Positions 58,981 to 64,000 of a DNA stretch of 64,000 bases are shown here, in pieces (position 1 is the first letter of the stretch; each line of letters begins with the position of its first letter). The notes below the pieces were generated by a model. It was not told where the DNA came from, made no database searches, and worked only from the letters and a program-made list of their open reading frames with translations. This DNA is from Zeugodacus cucurbitae (lineage: Eukaryota; Arthropoda; Insecta; Diptera; Tephritidae): the NCBI RefSeq assembly GCF_028554725.1, contig NC_071668.1, forward strand, positions 14,615,501 to 14,679,500, given 5' to 3'. Position numbers and translations under genes: made by a program.

Positions 58981-61247
58981 TAAAGAGATTCGGATTCGGA
59001 TTCAGATTCCTATTGTTTTGCTGAATCTTAAGGGTCTTTGATCCACCGGGAGTTTTACTGGTATCACAGTGGTCAGCTGCTGGAGTTTATTCGAGCCAGC
59101 CACGGCGGTTACATGTCTAAAAAAAACATCTTTGAGAAGAGATAATTATTTCGATAAAAGAAGTTCCGTGATACAAGATTGTATGTGTACTCGCCTTCCT
59201 GGAAATTTTGTTCATAATATAGTTTCTCCCAACTCTCCGAGGAATAATATTACTGGTTTTATGTTAGATGGTATTTCAAACTTGTTTTCAAGCTTTCAAC
59301 TTGAAATTTAACAATGATCAAGATTTCGCAGCATAACAAATATCTCATGCCCAAAAAGGGAAGTTTTTTATGCCAAAAGTCATCCTAAGAATATCAGTTA
59401 ACGACCTTGAATTGTGATTTCATGACTTTGTACATATTGAAGGACTATGAACCCTTACTAAAGTCATTAATAAATTCACAAATTAGCAAGTACTTCATGA
59501 AAAGGTCTGAGGTTTGCTGCCAAAATCTTTAGAAACAATTCTAATGGTATACACCAGACCAGCCTAAGCAACTAGATAAATTAAATTGGGTTCCAAAAAT
59601 AATGGTATGATTCGAGCTTAGCAATAAAACAGTATTCATACTCGATTGCTCTTGTATGCCTTTAGTAAAATGCGGTTCACACTAGCCTCATTAAACATAT
59701 ACCCGATCAAAATGGCAACAAATGTTTGCGTATTCTTTTTCCTACACTACCATTGTACGCCAGCATTCATATGAAATAAAATCACCTATTAAAATGTGAT
59801 AATGTGAATATCACTTTCTATGCAAGCGGCTCAAGTTATATGTGCTTATATACAAATATATGCATGTTGCTTGAATCTCCTTTGGCAACAGTGTGCGCTT
59901 GAGCTTAACTTGTAGCTAAGCTACCGCTTTACATTTCGTATTGAACTATTTCCATATTTAAAAGACATAAATTAACTTGTTAGCCGCGTTAACGCGCACG
60001 CTGAGACAACGCTGCATATTTCTTACATCTCAACTCTTTTTAATTGTTTTTATTGTTGTTGTTTTTGTCCGTTTTGCATTTTGCTACAACAAACATATTT
60101 TATTTATTAAGTTTCGTGCAATTTTCGCACGTTGCTCCAGTTCCAGACGCGACGATTTAGCATTGGTAGCGCCGGCAGCGCCGTCGCCGTTGTGTTGAGT
60201 TGTGCGTGCATTGAGTCACATATAAATTAAGTTGACATGTGTTTGTATGTACATATGTGTTTGTATATTTTTGTGTGTTAATTTTTATAGTATTTTTATT
60301 GCCGCTTATTGCTTGTGCAACACGAATGCATTGAATGCGAATATGCGAAAAAGAAGGTAGACACATATACATTCATATATACATTTCTATGTATATAAAC
60401 ATTTGTATAGATACATATGTATATATAGTCAACCAACTAACCATTTGCGCATGAGCTATGTTCAAATCGCTTTCCAGTAGTCGCGTCCAGACTTGTTATT
60501 AAATATGCAACACCAGCGCTACTCACTCACGCAGTCCCGAACGGTCCGTCGATCGGTCGGTCGGCTACTTGTTTTACTTTGCTTCCCGGCAAAAGCGTGA
60601 AGTTTATGATATGCGTTCGAGTTTAAACACTTCAGTGTTGACTACTCGGCGGCTAATTGACGATGACAGCGCTCTTTCATAGCCAACTCACACTCAGATG
60701 GTATTGCAGTGCCACCTCTGTGCTGGATGCACATACCTATATGTATAGGTAGTTATATTTGCAGTTGTTGACAATTGAAAATTATATTTATGTTTTTATG
60801 TAAGCCATATTTAAAATATTTTAAGTGTTTTGTGTCACAAAGGCATTGAAATTGTTGGCATTCTCGACTTTATTGTTGTAGTTGCAGAAGAAGCAGAAGT
60901 TCGTAAATATTTTTGCACTTGACATTCCTCAAAGTGGTCGGGAGCACAGTACTCGATTTCTCATGCAACTAAAATTATAATTCTATAATGTCTGTAGTGA
61001 CGTAGCCGGAACTATGTGGTACTATGGCACTTGGCAGACATTATTGATATGATTACAAGCTTTACCAGTCAGTAGAAGGGCTCGTCACTTAGCATTGTCG
61101 CTAATTGGTTAGAGTGATATCTATGTATATCTACAATCGTGTAAGCGGTTCCTTCACCAAATATATAGTATCTATATTCAGTAAAATACCATAATCGGAG
61201 TTAACTGTAAATTGTCATTAAATTAAAATCTAACATTAGTATTCATA
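58981..61247. other. Intergenic DNA, no gene seen
   Basis: Nothing recognisable except a possible decayed tail of the endonuclease/RT family near 61098-61165 (CGTGTAAGCGGTTCCTTCACC). GGTCGGTCGG and TTGTTG microrepeats are present. No domain-bearing ORF. Confidence 0.4.
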
Positions 61248-61258
61248 GAGCATTTACT

Positions 61259-61887
61259 TCTTCTTCTTCTTCTTGACTGGCGTAGACACCGCTTACGCGG
61301 TTATAGCCGAGTCCAAAACAGAGCGCCACGCATCTCTCCTTCTGGCAGTTAGGCGCCAATTGGTTATTCCAAGCGAAGCCAGGTCCCTCTCCACCTGGTC
61401 CTTCCATCGGAGTGGAGGTCTCCCTCTTCCTCTGCTTCCACCAGCGAGTACTGCATCGAATACTTTCAGAGCTGGAGCACCTTCATCCATTCGAACAACA
61501 TGTCCTAGCCAGCGTAGCCGCTGTTTTTTTATTCGCTGGACTATGTCTATGTCGTCGAATAACACATACAGCTCATCGTTCCATCGTCTGCGGTATTCGC
61601 CGTTGCCAATTCTTAAGGGACCATAAATCTTCCGCAAAACCTTTCTCTCGAAAACTCCTAGTGCCGTCTCATCGGATGTTGACATCGTCCACGCTTCTGC
61701 ACCGTAAAGTAGGACGGGAATGATGAGAGACTTGTAGAGTTTGGTTTTTGTTCGTCGAGAGAGGACTTTACTTTTCAATTGCCTACTTAGTCCATAGTAG
61801 CACCTGTTGGAAAGAGTGATTCTGCGTTGGATTTCCAGGCTGACATTGTTATTGCTGTTAATGCTGGTTCCCAGGTATACGAAATTC
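61259..61887 (-). mobile_element. 5'-truncated endonuclease/RT non-LTR insertion with target-site duplication
   Basis: A 629 bp insertion flanked by an 11 bp duplication GAGCATTTACT (61248-61258 and 61888-61898). On the minus strand the reading frame is open from the truncation point: YLGTSINSNNNVSLEIQRRI, LKSKVLSRRTKTKLYKSLII, PVLLYGAEAWTMSTSDETAL, GVFERKVLRKIYGPLRIG, RRRWNDELYVLFDDIDIVQR, RLRWLGHVVRMDEGAPALKV, RGRGRPPLRWKDQVERDLAS and a stop at 61293. A short 3'UTR (CTCGGCTATAACCGCGTAAG then CGGTGTCTACGCC) and an AAGAAG tail follow. The catalytic RT core and endonuclease are missing. It is the best-preserved copy of the four in the window. Confidence 0.9.
61293..61886 (-). pseudogene. Reverse transcriptase C-terminal domain, intact frame, no catalytic core
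   Basis: At least 161 codons, and about 197 from the truncation point, of the post-catalytic part of the reverse transcriptase, without stop or frameshift. It lacks the catalytic F/YxDD box and any start codon of its own, so it is a fragment rather than a functional gene. Proteins of this family are often labelled endonuclease-reverse transcriptase in insect annotation. Confidence 0.85.
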
Positions 61888-61898
61888 GAGCATTTACT

Positions 61899-62314
61899 AA
61901 TAGTAGCTTTAAAAGCACGCCATATTTAAGCCTACCCTTGAGCTTATTTAAATTTTAAAACGTTTCTTTAAAACTATGCTAACTGATTACATTTTTTTAA
62001 TTAAAGAAGCTTTTTATATTAAGCATCTCAGAAAACTTTAAGATAGTTTAAGAAAGCTGACATGGAGCTTTTTGTCTATTATTGACTATCACGTAAATTT
62101 GGAGAATCCAGAGGCTCTTACTGTAGCCCACCCAATATGATATAAAGCTCTAAAGCTCATTTATTCAGTCTTCCAAGATGGAGGACTTTGAAATTTCTCT
62201 CATCTTTCTCAAATCAAGATGAAGGTCATGCGGTTAAAGAAACGAATTAGTATTAATTAGATTTATCTTACTCAGAAAAGAAATTTTAAATGTTTATTTC
62301 CTCAATTTCATTTC
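61899..62314. other. Spacer between two opposed retrotransposon fragments
   Basis: About 415 bp of AT-rich DNA with AAGCTTT/AAAGCTC motifs. No gene or transposon end was recognised. Confidence 0.4.
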
Positions 62315-62980
62315 GTTGGCTTCGCGGCTTGGCTCCCACGTCACTGTTGACAGTCATAACTTCGAAGTCGTAGATAATTTCGTATACCTGGGAACAAGTA
62401 TCAACAACACCAACAATGTCAGCCTCGAAATCCAGCACAGAATCACTCTTGCTAACAGGTGCTACTTTGGACTGAGACAATTAAAAGTAGAGTACTCTCT
62501 CGACGAACCAAAATCAAACTCTACAAGTCGCTCATCATTCCCGTCCTGATTTATGGTGCAGAAGCTTGGACGGCAACACGGCACTAGAAGTTTTCGAGAG
62601 GAAAATTTTGCGAAAGATATATAGTCCTCAAAATGTTGGCAACGGCGAATGCCGCAGACGATGGAACGATGAGCTGTACGAGTTATACGAGGACCTAGAC
62701 ATAGTTCAGCGAATAAAGAGACCGCAAGTACGCTGGCTAGGTCATGTTGTCCGAATGGGCGAAAACACTCCAGCCCTGAAAGTGTTCGATGCAGTACCCG
62801 ACGGAGGAAGCCGAGTAAGGGGAAGGCCTTCACTCCGTTTGAAGGAGCAAGTGGAAAGAGACCTGGCTTCACTCGGTGTTTCCATTTAGTGCCAAACAGC
62901 AAAAAGGAAGAATTAGTGGCGCGCTCTGGTGGAGTCGGCTATAATTGTTTAAGCGGTTCCTACGCCAATTATATATATGT
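62315..62980 (+). pseudogene. Endonuclease/RT non-LTR fragment, plus strand
   Basis: Frame pieces read VDSHNFEVVDNFVYLGTSIN then NTNNVSLEIQHRITLANRCY. After a frameshift near 62470 the frame is lost, then resumes at about 62566 as TALEVFERKILRKIYSPQNV, RRRWNDELYELYEDLDIVQR, VRWLGHVVRMGENTPALKVF and RGRPSLRLKEQVERDLASLG, with stop at 62887-62889. Its 3'UTR follows (GCCAAACAGCAAAAAGGAAG, GTCGGCTATAATTG, TTCCTACGCCAATTATATAT). It extends further 5' than the 61259 copy but has decayed more. The two face in opposite directions. Confidence 0.85.
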
Positions 62981-64000
62981 AAGGGAAGAAATCCCTAGTT
63001 ATGTAGGTTCTGACTGGCCGTTCTCCGATTTTCATCTACAGCGGTCAGGCTAAACGTGTTACCTGAACCAACTATTGAAACTGTCCGAATTATGGAGAAG
63101 TATGTCGTCACTTTCTTCTGGACGATTTCGCTTTTGCGAGACAATGTCTGAAAAGCTTTGATCTTATTACATCAACCATCCGGTAACTATTTGGCCAAGA
63201 GGTTTTCGACAACAAGCCTTTTGTATGTTCAGGATTGCCGAACCCTGATGGTACCACCTTTGCCGCCAATCTTTACACGAGGTTCCGATAGTCAATATAT
63301 TCTTTTAAATCAATTTTTATGACAACAAAAAGCAATATTTTTCTTAAATCCTTTCAACTCAGGGAAAATCACGAAACATAAGCACATGTAAATTCAATAT
63401 CATGTACGACCTCCGCCTTTTTATTTGATTTATGCTGGAAGCAAAAAAGAGTTATGTACCTTCTGGCGAAAATTCCCATCAACCGTCTACGTATGCACAT
63501 TACGCCAGGTAATTTGATATCCACCAATAACTCATTGCTGGATTTAATCAGCTGTGTTGGCATTTTTCGCCCAACCCACCCTCAAACAAATTCATAGATT
63601 TTAGTAACGGCATATAAATAACGGAGAAGGGAACAAATACAGAATCGCACAGAAAATGATGACTGCAGCAAAAGATCAGCGTCTCATACCAACTGAGCTG
63701 CTAAGGAATCCCCAACCAACTCAAACTGAATAATATTCTTCGAGAATAATAAGCGCAAGAAAGCTTGATAAAAACGCCTTGCACCTTTCACTTCACGCAC
63801 TTACCCTTCTTCCGTTTTTTTGTTACGGTATTCGCCCACGGCCCGATGGTGCTCATTTTCCGCCTGCCGCCGTTCGCCACCTTAATGAGCAGCCAACTCA
63901 ATTAAGCAAAGTAGTTGAGCGCCAGCAAAAAGTGCCTAATGGCAATTAGGAAAATTGGTTTATATTTATATATTCACTTTCGGAATGAAAACCTCATCCT
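62981..64000. other. Right end of window, no gene seen
   Basis: No recognisable gene. The last 200 bp (about 63780-63960) are less AT-rich and include TAATGGCAATTAG and TCAATTAAG homeodomain-type cores, reminiscent of conserved non-coding DNA. The window cuts this stretch. Confidence 0.35.

Noticed and set aside
61098..61165. Possible further tail of the endonuclease/RT family
   Set aside because: Only CGTGTAAGCGGTTCC and CACCAA-like matches remain, too short to support a separate feature.

Overview
The window looks like nuclear DNA of a higher fly (Diptera). It is AT-rich, full of CAG/CAA (opa-type) runs and TATG/CATA microsatellites, and densely seeded with degraded transposons. One gene is certain: spalt major (salm), which encodes a seven-C2H2-finger homeotic repressor. 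Its five coding exons can be joined at clean GT/AG sites into a 1604-residue protein that tracks Drosophila Salm from the first residue almost to the last. The 16 kb first intron, the transposon mix (including a rosa-type DD41D mariner) and the protein divergence fit a tephritid fruit fly better than a drosophilid. That family assignment is inference.

Layout. Positions 1-4468 are upstream and 5'-leader sequence; they contain two inverted copies of a pogo/Tigger-like MITE, a candidate TATA box and a short upstream ORF that overlaps the salm start codon. Exon 1 (4469-4619) is followed by a 16.3 kb intron with a long-TIR Tc1-like element, a 390 bp AAAAT array, a cluster of ATTTGCAT octamers, several GC-richer islands and a coding-like antisense patch just before exon 2. 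The large exon 2 (20877-25292) carries the first five zinc fingers. Exons 3 to 5 (25590-27213) encode the last finger pair and the C terminus; intron 3 holds a minisatellite built on a palindrome.

Downstream of salm (27.2-64 kb) I find no further host gene. This part is repeat-rich: a 306 bp tandem duplication, three copies of a long dispersed repeat family, a nested 5'-truncated Jockey-type insertion with target-site duplication, two kinds of RNase H-bearing non-LTR remnants, four 3' fragments of an endonuclease/reverse-transcriptase non-LTR family, a broken mariner, a broken rosa-type mariner and another MITE. Between them lie AT-rich stretches without recognisable genes. In Drosophila the salm locus is surrounded by large cis-regulatory domains, so some gene-free DNA here may be enhancer sequence; no sequence comparison was available to test this.

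No tRNA, rRNA or CRISPR feature was recognised. Transposon family names rest on motif recognition by eye, not on database searches.
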